Source: Deltaproteobacteria bacterium
GTDB taxonomy: Bacteria > Desulfobacterota > Binatia > DP-6
Direction: 5' to 3'
Length of the DNA: 64,000 bases
Assembly: GCA_005888095.1 (NCBI GenBank)
Contig: VBKF01000125.1
Coordinates: 1 to 64,000 of the forward strand
The position numbers were made by a program, and so were the translations under genes. Shown in pieces: positions 28,586 to 37,152 of this stretch (the first letter of the stretch is position 1; the number at the start of each line of letters is the position of its first letter). The notes below the pieces were generated by a model that did not search any database, was not told where the DNA came from, and saw only the letters and a program-made list of their open reading frames with translations.

Positions 28586-29503
28586 GTGGACGTCCTCCGG
28601 ACGCTCGCCCCCAAGGTTTCCAACTGGGGGCGATGGGGGCCGGACGATGAGGTTGGTACGGTCAACTTCATCACGCCCGAGGCCGTGCGCCGGGGCGCGG
28701 CGTGCGTGAAGCGCGGCGACGTCTTCAGCCTCGGCCTCCCGCTCGGCGCCGACGGACCGCAGCTCGGCACGCACGGCCGCATGAACCCGATCCACCTGAT
28801 GAGCGCCCTCGAGGGCCGCGTGAGCGCCGAGGGGGACTTCCGCTACAGCGACGACATCGTCGTCATGCCGCTCCAGTGTGCGACGCAGTGGGACAGCCTC
28901 GCGCACGTCTACTACGACGGCCAGCTCTACAACGGGTTTCCGGCGACGGCGATCACCGCCGCCGGCGCGGCGCGCAACGCCATCGACCGCGTCGGTGCGG
29001 GCATCGTCTCGCGCGGCGTGCTGCTCGACGTCGCGCGCCTGTGGGGCGTGGACCGGGTGGCGCCCGGCGTGGCGATCAAGCCGACCGACCTCGACACCGC
29101 CGAACGCGCGGCCGGGGTGCGCGTCGGGACGGGCGACGTGCTCCTCGTGCGCACCGGGCACCTCGCGGTCTTCAAGGTCGACCGCGACCGCGAAGGCTAT
29201 CTCCGCCGGACGCCCGGGCTCGGCGTCGCCTGCGTCGAGTGGTTGCACGCACGGCAGGTGGCCGCGGTGGCGACCGACACGGTCGCGGTCGAGGTGATCC
29301 CGTGGGAGGACCCGGCCGTACCGCTTCCTCTCCACCTCCTCTGCATCCGCGACATGGGCCTCACGCTCGGCGAGATGTTCGACCTCGACGCGCTCGCCGC
29401 CGACTGCGCGCGCGACGGCGTCTGGGAGTTCCTGTTCAGCGCTCCGCCGCTGAAGGTGTCGGGCGGCGTCGGGTCGCCGCTCAACCCGCTCGCCGTGAAG
29501 TAG
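28586..29503 (+). CDS. Cyclase-family (kynurenine formamidase-like) hydrolase
   Basis: 305 residues, GTG start 2 bases after the previous stop. Cyclase family (PF04199): WGPDDEVGTVNFITPEAV, then the metal-type motif QCATQWDSLAHVYYDG (usually HxGTHxDxxxH), and PLPLHLLCIRDMGLTLGEMFDLDALA near the end. Members hydrolyse amides such as N-formylkynurenine or act on similar cyclic compounds. The first metal His is replaced by CATQWD, which is normal for one large branch. Substrate unknown. Confidence 0.87.
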   Translation: MDVLRTLAPKVSNWGRWGPDDEVGTVNFITPEAVRRGAACVKRGDVFSLGLPLGADGPQLGTHGRMNPIHLMSALEGRVSAEGDFRYSDDIVVMPLQCATQWDSLAHVYYDGQLYNGFPATAITAAGAARNAIDRVGAGIVSRGVLLDVARLWGVDRVAPGVAIKPTDLDTAERAAGVRVGTGDVLLVRTGHLAVFKVDRDREGYLRRTPGLGVACVEWLHARQVAAVATDTVAVEVIPWEDPAVPLPLHLLCIRDMGLTLGEMFDLDALAADCARDGVWEFLFSAPPLKVSGGVGSPLNPLAVK

Positions 29504-29560
29504 CCGGGCCGGTTGCGTCGACGCGCAGGCTCGGCGCCTTGCGACTTGCAGGTGAAGGCC

Positions 29561-29574
29561 TCATACTGGTCATA
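29561..29574 (+). promoter_or_regulatory. Direct repeats TCATA at the antitoxin start
   Basis: TCATAC at 29561 and TCATAT at 29570, 9 bases apart. The second copy runs into the ATG at 29574. This matches the pattern of the other antitoxin operators here (31505, 37151, 48882). Confidence 0.4.
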
Positions 29575-30011
29575 TGAAAGCCACGGCCGCGCGAGCCAGG
29601 ACCCTGGTCACGGCGCACGCAAAAGGCCGGCCGCTGCGCGCGCGGGAGGTGACGGCCCGGGTCAGAGCTGGTCTGCCAATAGCCGAGTTCGATGCGCTCC
29701 GTGAGCTGTTGGGCCTCACCGTGGAGAGCCTGGCGAGCAGAGTCGGCACGTCGATCGCGACGCTCTCGCGCCGGCGGCAGAGCGGCCAGCCCCTCGATGC
29801 CGGCCACAGTGACCGGCTCCTGCGTCTCGCGCGGTTGTTTCGCCTGGCGACCGAGCTGCACGACGGCGACGAAGAGGCAGCACGAGACTGGCTGAGCAAG
29901 CCCGCCCGCGCCCTCGACGGCGAGACGCCGCTGGATCGCGCCGACACGGAGGCCGGGGCGCGCGAGGTCGAGAACCTCATCGGTCGGTTGGAGCACGGCG
30001 TCTACACCTGA
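29574..30011 (+). CDS. Xre/ParS-type antitoxin (DUF2384)
   Basis: 145 residues. N-terminal helix-turn-helix-like part (LTVESLASRVGTSIATLSRR), then the DUF2384 domain (PLDAGHSDRLLRLARLFRLA, ARALDGETPLD). These antitoxins neutralise RES-type NAD-degrading toxins and repress their own operon. The TGA and the toxin ATG overlap (TGATG), so translation is coupled. Confidence 0.88.
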   Translation: MKATAARARTLVTAHAKGRPLRAREVTARVRAGLPIAEFDALRELLGLTVESLASRVGTSIATLSRRRQSGQPLDAGHSDRLLRLARLFRLATELHDGDEEAARDWLSKPARALDGETPLDRADTEAGAREVENLIGRLEHGVYT

Positions 30012-30466
30012 TGCCGGAGCTCTGGCGCGTGGTGAAGCGCAAGCACGCGTCCACGGCGTTCGACGGCAAGGCTGCGCAGCGCTTCGGGGGGCGTTGGAAT
30101 TCACCTGGTCGGAGAGCCGTCTATGCCAGCGCGACCAAGTCACTCGCGGTTCTGGAGGTGCTCGTGCACATCGATGTCGGGGGGCGACTGCCTCGCTTGG
30201 TGGCCTTCACGTTCGTCGTCGACGACGAGCTCGTCGATCGCCTGCCTGCCGCCCGGCTGCCTCGACACTGGCGCACGTCGCGAGGGCTGGAGGTGACGCA
30301 GCGGATCGGCGACGAGTGGCTCGCGTCCGGCCGGGCTCTGGCCCTGGCCGTGCCGAGTGGCATCGTACCGGAAGAATCGAACTATCTGCTCAATCCGGCT
30401 CACCCGCGCTTTGGCCGCCTGAAATTCGGACGGCCCATGCCGTTCCTCCTGGACCCGCGCCTGTAA
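30011..30466 (+). CDS. RES-domain toxin (NAD+ phosphorylase type)
   Basis: 151 residues. RES family named for Arg-Glu-Ser: Arg in GGRWNSPGRRAVYAS, Glu in SLAVLEVLVH, and Ser/Asn in ESNYLLNPAHPRF. Members such as MbcT and ParT consume or modify NAD+, causing growth arrest. It forms a TA pair with the preceding gene. Its 3' end overlaps convergently with the orphan antitoxin gene at 30400. Confidence 0.88.
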   Translation: MPELWRVVKRKHASTAFDGKAAQRFGGRWNSPGRRAVYASATKSLAVLEVLVHIDVGGRLPRLVAFTFVVDDELVDRLPAARLPRHWRTSRGLEVTQRIGDEWLASGRALALAVPSGIVPEESNYLLNPAHPRFGRLKFGRPMPFLLDPRL

Positions 30467-30744
30467 CGTGACCGGGGAGGCAGAAGCTCGCGGCCGAGAG
30501 CCCGCCGAGCCAGTTGCTTGCGCACGCGCGTGTTGATCGCGGGGCGGCCACAGAGCCGGAAGGACCCGGCGAGGTCTTCCGAGGCGAAGCGCCTTCTCGA
30601 CTCCTCTTCCCCGGCTGCCTCTTCGATGTCTTTCTCGATGAGCTGGCGTACGTACTTCGCGCGATCGAGCCCGAGCCGATGGGCACGCGCTTCCGCGCGA
30701 CCGAGCAGGTCGACGGGGATGCGCACGGTGAGGACCTTTGTCAT
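30400..30744 (-). CDS. Orphan ribbon-helix-helix (VapB/CopG-type) antitoxin
   Basis: 114 residues. MTKVLTVRIPVDLLGRAEAR and LGLDRAKYVRQLIEKDI match the RHH antitoxin N-terminus (beta strand, then two helices). RFASEDLAG is also typical. The last 40 residues (after about 75) are Arg-rich and unlike the family, so the stop may be later than in the ancestor. It overlaps the RES gene by 67 bases. No toxin follows it; it stands 21 bases downstream of an unrelated VapC. Confidence 0.6.
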   Translation of the reverse strand: MTKVLTVRIPVDLLGRAEARAHRLGLDRAKYVRQLIEKDIEEAAGEEESRRRFASEDLAGSFRLCGRPAINTRVRKQLARRALGRELLPPRSRYRRGSRRNGMGRPNFRRPKRG

Positions 30745-30765
30745 ACGAGAGCTGCGGACGGGTCT

Positions 30766-31200
30766 CTACTCGGGCGTCTCGTGCTCGGATAGATGACGGA
30801 GCCACGGGGTCTTCTTGCGGACGGCGTTGTAGAGGCGACGATCGGCCGTCCAGCAGTCGATGCCGAGCAGCTCGGCCACGCCGAGGTAGAAGCAATCGTA
30901 CGCGGTTGGGCGACCGAGGTCTCGGGCGAGATTCCACGCGCGTTCCACGAGCCCCGTGGGTGCTCGAAGCGACACCGGCATGGTGAGGAGGAGTCCCAGG
31001 GCCTGACGCGCCGCCTCCTCCTCGAGGTCATGCCGGACGACCATTCGACGGAGGACGGACGTGCACTCGAAGACGAACAAGCCCGGCGCTACCACCTCGA
31101 CGCCTCGGGCGATCCACGAACGCCAGAGCGACCTGGCCTGCGCGCTATCGTCCTCGACGACGAGCAGCTTGAGTGCGAGGCTTGCGTCGAGGCAAACCAT
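30766..31200 (-). CDS. vapC: VapC-like PIN-domain toxin
   Basis: 144 residues. PIN fold: first Asp in VCLDASLALKLL, then Glu in FVFECTSVLRR, Asp in TAYDCFYLGVAE and Asp in CWTADRRLYN. Such toxins cut tRNA or rRNA. It overlaps the Phd-like antitoxin gene by about 56 bases if the start is the ATG at 31200. An ATG 11 codons upstream is possible but would be unlike the family. Confidence 0.85.
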   Translation of the reverse strand: MVCLDASLALKLLVVEDDSAQARSLWRSWIARGVEVVAPGLFVFECTSVLRRMVVRHDLEEEAARQALGLLLTMPVSLRAPTGLVERAWNLARDLGRPTAYDCFYLGVAELLGIDCWTADRRLYNAVRKKTPWLRHLSEHETPE

Positions 31201-31495
31201 TCCCTCCGGCACGTTCCTCCTCCCGTACCTCACGCAGTGCCTCGGTCGAGGATCTCCTCACGCGTGGCCGACCGCGCAACGTGTCCTCTACCCGTTCGAT
31301 CCAGCGCAGCATCTCCCGCGCGATCGTCCTTGGTTCGGCTTCCGCCCGCTCGAGCCGTTCGAGGTCTTCCATCCCGATCAAGGCTGCCTTGGGGCGACCC
31401 CGGGACGAAAGCACGATCCGCTGGCCACCATGGGCGGCGTCGTTCACGAGCGCGGACAGACGATCGCGGGCCTGACCCAGGCTGACATGCTTCAT
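31145..31495 (-). CDS. Phd/YefM-type antitoxin
   Basis: 116 residues. MKHVSLGQARDRLSALVND, GQRIVLSSRGRPKAALIGMEDLE matches the Phd fold, with a basic C-terminal extension. Partner of the downstream VapC. Immediately upstream (31505-31531) lie three 9-base repeats that look like its operator. Confidence 0.85.
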   Translation of the reverse strand: MKHVSLGQARDRLSALVNDAAHGGQRIVLSSRGRPKAALIGMEDLERLERAEAEPRTIAREMLRWIERVEDTLRGRPRVRRSSTEALREVREEERAGGNGLPRRKPRTQAARRRGR

Positions 31496-31504
31496 GGTGC
31501 TTCA

Positions 31505-31531
31505 ATTACGCCACAAACGCCAAATACGCCA
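31505..31531. repeat. Three tandem 9-bp repeats before the Phd antitoxin
   Basis: ACGCCA at 31508, 31517 and 31526 in exact 9-base steps (TGGCGT read toward the antitoxin). They end 10 bases from the antitoxin start codon, the expected place for autoregulation. Confidence 0.65.
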
Positions 31532-31606
31532 GAACCGGCGACCGGCGAGCTGAACGCACATGGGGCTCCGGAGCGACACGCTCGGCGCCGTCCGGCTCAT
31601 GGCGCC

Positions 31607-32758
31607 TCAGCGCGGGAGCCCGAGTATCCGCGTGGCGATCACGTTCCGCTGGATCTCGGATGTGCCGCCCATGATCGTCTCGGAGCGCGAGTAGAGCCAG
31701 GCATGCCCGAACTCGCCAGGCAGGAGCCCGTACGGGCCGAGCATCTCCATCGCGAGCTCCTGCAGGCGCTGGTCGGTCTCGCTGCCGAGCACCTTCTCGA
31801 TCGAGCTCTCGGCGCCGGGCTCGGCGGTGCGGAGGAGCCGCGTGAGGCTCCGGTAGCCGACGAGCCGCAGCATCTCGACCTCGATGTGCGCCTGCGCGAG
31901 GCGCTGGCGGACGAGCGGGTTGCGAACCGCGCCGCGATCGTGGGCCGCCCGAATCAGCCGCTCGAGGCTTCGCCGGATCCGGCGCTGGAAGGTGAAGGTC
32001 CAGACCGGCCCGCGCTCGTGCGCCAGGATGCCCATCGCGATCTGCCAGCCGGCGCCGGCCTCGCCGACCAGCCGATCGGCGGGCACCTCGACGCCGTCGA
32101 AGAACACCTCGGAGAACTCGGCCTCGCCGGTCATCTGCCGCAGCGGCCGGACGGTGATGCCGGCGCTGCGCATGTCGACCAGGAGCAGCGAGAGCCCCTT
32201 GTGCTTCGGCGCCTCCGGCTCGGTCCGGCAGAGGAGGAAGCACCAGTCGGCGATGTCCGCGTGGCTCGTCCAGACCTTCTGCCCGCTCACCACGAATCCG
32301 CCGCCGTGCCGCTCGCCGCGCGTGCGCAGCGCGGCCAGGTCCGAGCCGGCGCCGGGCTCGGAGAAGCCCTGGCACCAGAGCTCGCGCCCCGAGAGGAGCG
32401 GGCGAAGGAAACGATCGCGCTGCTCGGTGCTGCCGTGCTGCAGGATCGCGGGGCCGATCAGATCGACGGTGGACGCTGCCGCGGGACGCGGCGCGCCCGC
32501 GTGGTCCAGCTCCTGGTCGAAGAGCCAGCGCTCGATCACCGTCGCGCCCCGTCCCCCGTGGGCGCGCGGCCAGGCGATCGCCGCCCAGCCGCCCTCGAAG
32601 AGCATGCGCTGCCAGTCGCGCGCGATCTCGAGCCAGGCGGGGTCGTCGGCCCGCGTCCAGCAGTGATCGCGTCGCCAGGCGGGCGGAAGGTGCGCGTCGA
32701 GCCAGGTGCGCGCCTCGGCGGCGAAGGCGAGCTCGGCGTCGGTGAAGGCGAAGTCCAT
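31607..32758 (-). CDS. Acyl-CoA dehydrogenase (FadE-like)
   Basis: 383 residues, start MDFAFTDAELAF; the 15 upstream in-frame codons are not family-like. Motifs: GFSEPGAGSDLAAL, VSGQKVWTSHADIADWCFL, YSRSETIMGGTSEIQRN, ending in RILGLPR. The Glu of the classical Y-E-G-T motif is Gly (MGGT), so the catalytic base may lie elsewhere, as in other FadE-like branches. Divergent from a second acyl-CoA dehydrogenase, 89 bases away. Confidence 0.92.
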   Translation of the reverse strand: MDFAFTDAELAFAAEARTWLDAHLPPAWRRDHCWTRADDPAWLEIARDWQRMLFEGGWAAIAWPRAHGGRGATVIERWLFDQELDHAGAPRPAAASTVDLIGPAILQHGSTEQRDRFLRPLLSGRELWCQGFSEPGAGSDLAALRTRGERHGGGFVVSGQKVWTSHADIADWCFLLCRTEPEAPKHKGLSLLLVDMRSAGITVRPLRQMTGEAEFSEVFFDGVEVPADRLVGEAGAGWQIAMGILAHERGPVWTFTFQRRIRRSLERLIRAAHDRGAVRNPLVRQRLAQAHIEVEMLRLVGYRSLTRLLRTAEPGAESSIEKVLGSETDQRLQELAMEMLGPYGLLPGEFGHAWLYSRSETIMGGTSEIQRNVIATRILGLPR

Positions 32759-32847
32759 GTCCCGGCCGTCGCGTCGTAGCACGCGGGACGCGGCCGCTGC
32801 CACCGGTTTGCCGCGTCGCCGGCGTTTGGAGTAAGCCTCCCGTCATC

Positions 32848-33975
32848 GTGGGCGAGGCGGAGGCATTTCGCACCGAGCTGCGCGCCTGGCTCGCCGCGCA
32901 TCTGCCGTCGGAGCCGGTGCCCGCCGCCGACGAGGAGCGCCATCGGTTCCTGCGCGCGTGGCAGCGCTCGCTCGCGGCCGGCCGCTGGGTTGGCATCCAC
33001 TGGCCGCGCGAGTACGGCGGTCGCGCCGCCACCCTGAAGGAGCAGGTCATCTACACCGAGGAGATGGCGCGTGTGCGGGCGCCGGCGATCCTCGACCCGA
33101 TCGCCGTGAACATCGTCGGCCCGTTGCTCATCCACTACGGCAGCGCGGCGCAGCGCGAACGGTTCCTCCCACCCATCCTGCCGGCGGAGGAGGTGTGGTG
33201 TCTCGGCTTCTCGGAACCGGGTGCGGGCTCGGACCTCGCGGCGCTCCGCTGCCGGGCGGAGCGGGACGGCGAGGAGTGGGTGGTGAGCGGGCAGAAGGTC
33301 TGGTCGAGCAAGGCGCACGTCGCGGACTGGTGCCTGCTGCTCGTGCGCACCGACGGCGGCGCCGCCAAGCACAAGGGCATCAGCTGCCTCGCGGTCGACA
33401 TGCGGAGCCCCGGCATCACGTGGCGGCCGCTCGTCCAGCTGAGCGGCCGTTCGGAGTTCAACGAGCTGTTCCTCGACCAGGTGCGGGTGCCGGTGGAGAA
33501 CACGATCGGGCCGATCAACGGGGGCTGGCCGCTCGTCCGCGCCGCGCTGGCCCACGAGCGCGGTACGCTGTGGGCCTTCGAGTTCAAGATCCGGCTGCAG
33601 AACGCGGCGCTCGCGCTGGTCGACCTCTACCGAGGGTCGGCCGCCCGTCGCGACCTCGCGGCCCTCCGCCAGGACGTCGCCCAGGCCTACATCGAGGCCG
33701 AGGTGTTCGCCGCGCACACGCTTCGCATCCTGCCCCGCCTGCACGACGCCGCCGACGCGCCCCCCGAGGCGGCGCTGCAGAAGCTCTTCGGCAGCGAGAT
33801 CCAGCAGCGTACGTGTGAGCTCGCGATGGCGCTCCTCGGCGCTCACGGCGCGCTCGACGGTGGTACATGGCAGGAGGCGTACCTCTACTCGCGTTCCGTC
33901 ACCATCTCGTCGGGGACGTCGGAGATCCTGCGCACGCTGCTCGCCGAGCGCGCGCTCGGGCTGCCCCGCGGGTGA
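32848..33975 (+). CDS. Acyl-CoA dehydrogenase (FadE-like), second subunit type
   Basis: 375 residues, GTG start. Same family: GIHWPREYGGRAATL, GFSEPGAGSDLAAL, VSGQKVWSSKAHVADWCL, YSRSVTISSGTSEILRT. Here too the Y-E-G-T Glu is replaced (SSGT). The two divergent dehydrogenases may form a heteromer, as known for steroid FadE pairs; that is inference. The end overlaps a half-size PaaK gene as GTGA. Confidence 0.92.
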   Translation: MGEAEAFRTELRAWLAAHLPSEPVPAADEERHRFLRAWQRSLAAGRWVGIHWPREYGGRAATLKEQVIYTEEMARVRAPAILDPIAVNIVGPLLIHYGSAAQRERFLPPILPAEEVWCLGFSEPGAGSDLAALRCRAERDGEEWVVSGQKVWSSKAHVADWCLLLVRTDGGAAKHKGISCLAVDMRSPGITWRPLVQLSGRSEFNELFLDQVRVPVENTIGPINGGWPLVRAALAHERGTLWAFEFKIRLQNAALALVDLYRGSAARRDLAALRQDVAQAYIEAEVFAAHTLRILPRLHDAADAPPEAALQKLFGSEIQQRTCELAMALLGAHGALDGGTWQEAYLYSRSVTISSGTSEILRTLLAERALGLPRG

Positions 33976-34862
33976 CCGCCGTGCGTCACGCAACGCTCCT
34001 CAGCCGCGTCGCCGCGACTCCCTTCTACCGGGGGCGCGTTGCGGAAGGGAATCTGGCCACTTGGGACCGCCTGCCGCTCACGCGCCGTGAAGAGCTGCTG
34101 CGCGATCAGCTCGACCACCTGCCGTGGGGTACTCGCCGGTTCGCGGACGCCGCTGCGCCCGTACGCGTCGGCGTCACGGGAAGCGGCGACGGGCTCCTCG
34201 TGCTCGCCTGGTCACCCGCGGCGCTGGCGCGCGAGCGGGCGGCGGGCGTGCGGCTCCTCCGCCGCCTCGGCGTCGGGCCGGGCACGCGCGTGGCGAACAG
34301 CCTCCCCGGCGCACTGGCGACGCCCGGCGCGCTCCTCCTCGGCGACGTCGTCGAGGAGATCGGCGCCCTCGACGTGCCGCTCGGCTCGCCCGACACGGAG
34401 CCGGCCGCGCGCCAGGCGTGGGAGCTCGTCGACCGCGTCGAGCCTGCCGTCATGGTGCTCGACGCGGGCTCGGCCGTCGCGCTCTTCGCCGCCGTCCCGC
34501 GGTCGACTCGTGAGTGGTGGCGCGGCCTCGTCTGGCTGGACGCCGGAGCCGTGCCTCCCCGTGCGCCCGCGGCGGCGGGCTTCTCGGGCTGGCAGCGCCA
34601 CTGGCTCGCGGTCCCCGAGGCGGCGAGCTTCGTCGCGCACTCCTGCGCGGCATCGCGCTATCACGTCGACGAGGGCGTCGAGGCCGAGGTGGTGGACGTC
34701 GAGAGCGGAGCCCCGTTGCCCGCCGGCCGCGAAGGCCTGCTCGCGCTCACGCCGCTCGACGGCGACACGGCGCTCCTGCGCTACGCGAGCGGCCTCGGGG
34801 CACGTATGCTCCCAGCCCCCTGCGGCTGCGGCGAGGCCGGTACGGTGATGGAGATCGCATGA
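33972..34862 (+). CDS. Short PaaK/adenylation-like protein
   Basis: 296 residues, GTG start in GTGA overlap with the dehydrogenase. HATLLSRVAATPFYRGR is the PaaK N-terminal signature and APCGCGEAG the Cys motif near the end of the large domain. Phenylacetate-CoA ligases have about 430 residues. This protein lacks the C-terminal lid domain and has no clear TSGTTG loop (VGVTGSGDGL instead). It may bind acyl-CoA or acyl-AMP without full ligase activity. Confidence 0.65.
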   Translation: MTAVRHATLLSRVAATPFYRGRVAEGNLATWDRLPLTRREELLRDQLDHLPWGTRRFADAAAPVRVGVTGSGDGLLVLAWSPAALARERAAGVRLLRRLGVGPGTRVANSLPGALATPGALLLGDVVEEIGALDVPLGSPDTEPAARQAWELVDRVEPAVMVLDAGSAVALFAAVPRSTREWWRGLVWLDAGAVPPRAPAAAGFSGWQRHWLAVPEAASFVAHSCAASRYHVDEGVEAEVVDVESGAPLPAGREGLLALTPLDGDTALLRYASGLGARMLPAPCGCGEAGTVMEIA

Positions 34863-36040
34863 CGTCTCTCGACGACCGCAAGGAGCGCGTCCGCCGTGCC
34901 TACGAAGGGCTCGCGCGGGGCGACGGGCAGGGCCTCCTCGACCTCTTCGCTCCCGACGTCGTCTACACGGTGATCGGGACGTCGGCCTACTCCGGTGTCT
35001 TCCGCGGCCGCAACGCGGTGCGCGAGCGCCTCTTCCGGCCGCTCGTCGCCGCCCTCGCGACGCCGCTCGCCATCGAGGTGCAGAGCCTCACCGCCGAGGA
35101 CGACCGCGTCGTCGCCCAGCTGAAGGGTCATGCGACGCTCCGCTCGGGCGTGCCGTACGACAACACCTACTGCTTCGTCTTCCGGTTCGCCGGAGACCAG
35201 GTCGCGGAGGTGACCGAGTACCTCGACACGGCGCTCGTGGCGCGCGCCTTCACCGTGCCCGCCGAGCGCGAGGCGCTCCTCCGGCTGATGGACCTCAACA
35301 TGTGCGAGATGTTCCGCGAGATCGTGCGGCTCGGACGCGGCGGCGAACTTCTCGAGACGCCGGCCTTGACGCTCTGCGCGAGCCCGCACGGCACGCCCTT
35401 CCACAACATGACGATCGTGCGCGACGCCGTCGACGCGGACACCGTCGTCGCGATGGTGCGCGACTTCTACGCCCGCCGCGGTCTCGCCTTCTCCATCGGC
35501 ACCCGCGACCACGCCGACGCGGCGCTCGAAGCCGCGCTGCGCGAGCGCGGCTTCATGGAGCTGGTCGAGGTACCAGGCATGGCGCTCCTCGCCGACCCGG
35601 GGACGCGGAGCGAGCCGCCCGGCCTGGAGATCCGCCGCGTCAGGGACGACCAGGGACGGCGCGACTACCTGGAGGTGACCGCCGAAGCGTACGCGACCTT
35701 CCAGCAGCCCCGGGAGATGACCGAGGACACGTTCGCATCGCTCGAGAGCCTGCACGCGCCGCACATCCAGGGCTTCGTCGGCTACCTCGACGGCGCACCG
35801 GTGGCCGCCGCCGCGCTCTATCTGACGCACGGGGTGGCGGGCATCGGCTGGGTCGGCACGCTGTCGGCACACCGCGGCCACCGCTACGCCGAGGCGGTCA
35901 CCTGGGCCGCCGTGCGGGAAGGCTTCCGGCGGGGAGCGATCTTCGCCAACCTCCAGGCGTCGCCCCTCGGCCGCCCGGTCTACGAGCGGATGGGGTTCAT
36001 CACACCCACCCGCTACCACGTCCTCGTTGGCACCGTCTGA
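34859..36040 (+). CDS. Fusion of NTF2/SnoaL-like domain and GNAT acetyltransferase
   Basis: 393 residues, ATG overlapping the previous stop as ATGA. N-terminal SnoaL-like domain (residues 1-125: DLFAPDVVYTVIGTSAYSG, DNTYCFVFRFAGDQVAEVTE). C-terminal GNAT domain from about 240 (acetyl-CoA motif V/A region: GWVGTLSAHRGHRYAEAVTW, SPLGRPVYERMGF). Such fusions are not a common textbook arrangement. Function unknown; last gene of the dehydrogenase operon. Confidence 0.78.
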   Translation: MTSLDDRKERVRRAYEGLARGDGQGLLDLFAPDVVYTVIGTSAYSGVFRGRNAVRERLFRPLVAALATPLAIEVQSLTAEDDRVVAQLKGHATLRSGVPYDNTYCFVFRFAGDQVAEVTEYLDTALVARAFTVPAEREALLRLMDLNMCEMFREIVRLGRGGELLETPALTLCASPHGTPFHNMTIVRDAVDADTVVAMVRDFYARRGLAFSIGTRDHADAALEAALRERGFMELVEVPGMALLADPGTRSEPPGLEIRRVRDDQGRRDYLEVTAEAYATFQQPREMTEDTFASLESLHAPHIQGFVGYLDGAPVAAAALYLTHGVAGIGWVGTLSAHRGHRYAEAVTWAAVREGFRRGAIFANLQASPLGRPVYERMGFITPTRYHVLVGTV

Positions 36041-36225
36041 GAGGCCGCACTCTCCGCGGCACGTGATTCGTGCGGCTCGCCGCACTGCGCGATCCGGCAT
36101 CGGCGCGTCCACCGCGACTCACGATTTCGAGCATCGGCCGGGCATGACCGTTGCTGATCGGAGGCCCCGCCAGGGGTTCGGCCGCGCCGTGCAGGCGGGT
36201 CGCGCCCGCATGAAGGGGGGCTCCG

Positions 36226-36540
36226 GTGCGACGCTCCAGAGAGCGCGTCATTCTCGCGCTCCTGCTCATCAACGTCATCCTCCAGATCGTGGACGGGGTC
36301 ATGACCTTCGCCTTCCTTCGGCCCGGCGTGGCCGAGGAGCTCAACCCGCTGATGCGCGCGGTGATCGAGCACTATGGCGTCGGGCCGACGGTGTGCCTCG
36401 TGAAGGTCTTCGCGATCGCGCTGCTCAGCCTCGTCTGGCCGCTCCGCAGGAACTCGCTCGCTGCTCCGGGTCTCCTGTTCCTCGGCGCGTTCTACGTGGT
36501 CATCGTGCTCCTGCCGTGGGCGACCGCCCTGGCGGGTTGA
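36226..36540 (+). CDS. Small three-span membrane protein (DUF5658-like)
   Basis: 104 residues, GTG start after AAGGGGGG. Hydrophobic segments at about 8-30, 50-70 and 80-100. LELINPLM-type motif VAEELNPLMRAVIEHYG is typical of DUF5658. Function unknown. The 3' end meets a PIN pseudogene convergently. Confidence 0.65.
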   Translation: MRRSRERVILALLLINVILQIVDGVMTFAFLRPGVAEELNPLMRAVIEHYGVGPTVCLVKVFAIALLSLVWPLRRNSLAAPGLLFLGAFYVVIVLLPWATALAG

Positions 36541-36877
36541 GCGCTCTCTTTCGTGTTCGCCGTGAGAAGCGGCAGCCGAACTGCGAGGCATATCGCGGCG
36601 ATCATCGTGTCGCGCTCGCCGATTCCCTCGCCCTTGGCGTCGAGTTCCCGGGCGAGATCTCCGGCTCGACGCGCCGCTGGCTCGTTGAACGGGTACACGC
36701 GGAGGCCGCGCAGTACTCGCCTCGTCTGGTCCCGCTGCGTCTCGGTCGCGCATCCGCGCCACACTTCGAAGGCGGACACTGCCGTGGTCCCGAGGCGACC
36801 TTGCCGCAGGAGCCGCGCCATCTGCTCGTGGCTTCGCGCTCGAGGAGATCGATCAGGGCATCCGTGTCCGCGATCAC
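36492..36877 (-). pseudogene. Frameshifted VapC-like PIN toxin
   Basis: GTG 36877 is in a GTGA overlap with the antitoxin stop, as for an intact VapBC pair. The frame begins VIADTDALIDLLE, with the first PIN Asp. Near 36838-36846 the reading frame must shift by one base to continue as RSHEQMARLLRQG, SAFEVWRG, GERDTMIAAICLAVRLPLLTAN. After the shift all other PIN features are present. An indel in the Glu-Arg codons is the likely cause. Either a genuine pseudogene or a sequencing error. Confidence 0.8.
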
Positions 36878-37152
36878 CGGCGGACGGTCCAAGGCGTCGC
36901 CCTCGCTCGCTTGACCCGCTCCCGCAGGCCACTCCCGCGGAGCGCGCCGTAGGCCTTCAACGCCTCGGCAATGTCCTCTTGAGAAGGCGGCATCGGCTCC
37001 TCGATCCCCAGGTCGGCCTCGGCAGCTTCCGCAAGGCGACGGCGCACCCAATCGGAGAGGGAGATGCCTCGTCGTTCCGCGGCACGCGTGAAACGCGCCT
37101 TCTCGGCGGCGGTGGCCTTCACCTCGATCCGCTCCTCAGCCCTTGCTGACAT
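36874..37152 (-). CDS. RHH-type antitoxin of the broken PIN toxin
   Basis: 92 residues. ERIEVKATAAEKARFTRAAERR and ISLSDWVRRRLAEAA match RHH-type antitoxins of the CopG/plasmid-mobilisation kind. The TGA overlaps the toxin GTG. The start codon lies on the first copy of a 9-base direct repeat (37151-37169). The antitoxin looks intact while the toxin is frameshifted. Confidence 0.8.
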   Translation of the reverse strand: MSARAEERIEVKATAAEKARFTRAAERRGISLSDWVRRRLAEAAEADLGIEEPMPPSQEDIAEALKAYGALRGSGLRERVKRARATPWTVRR

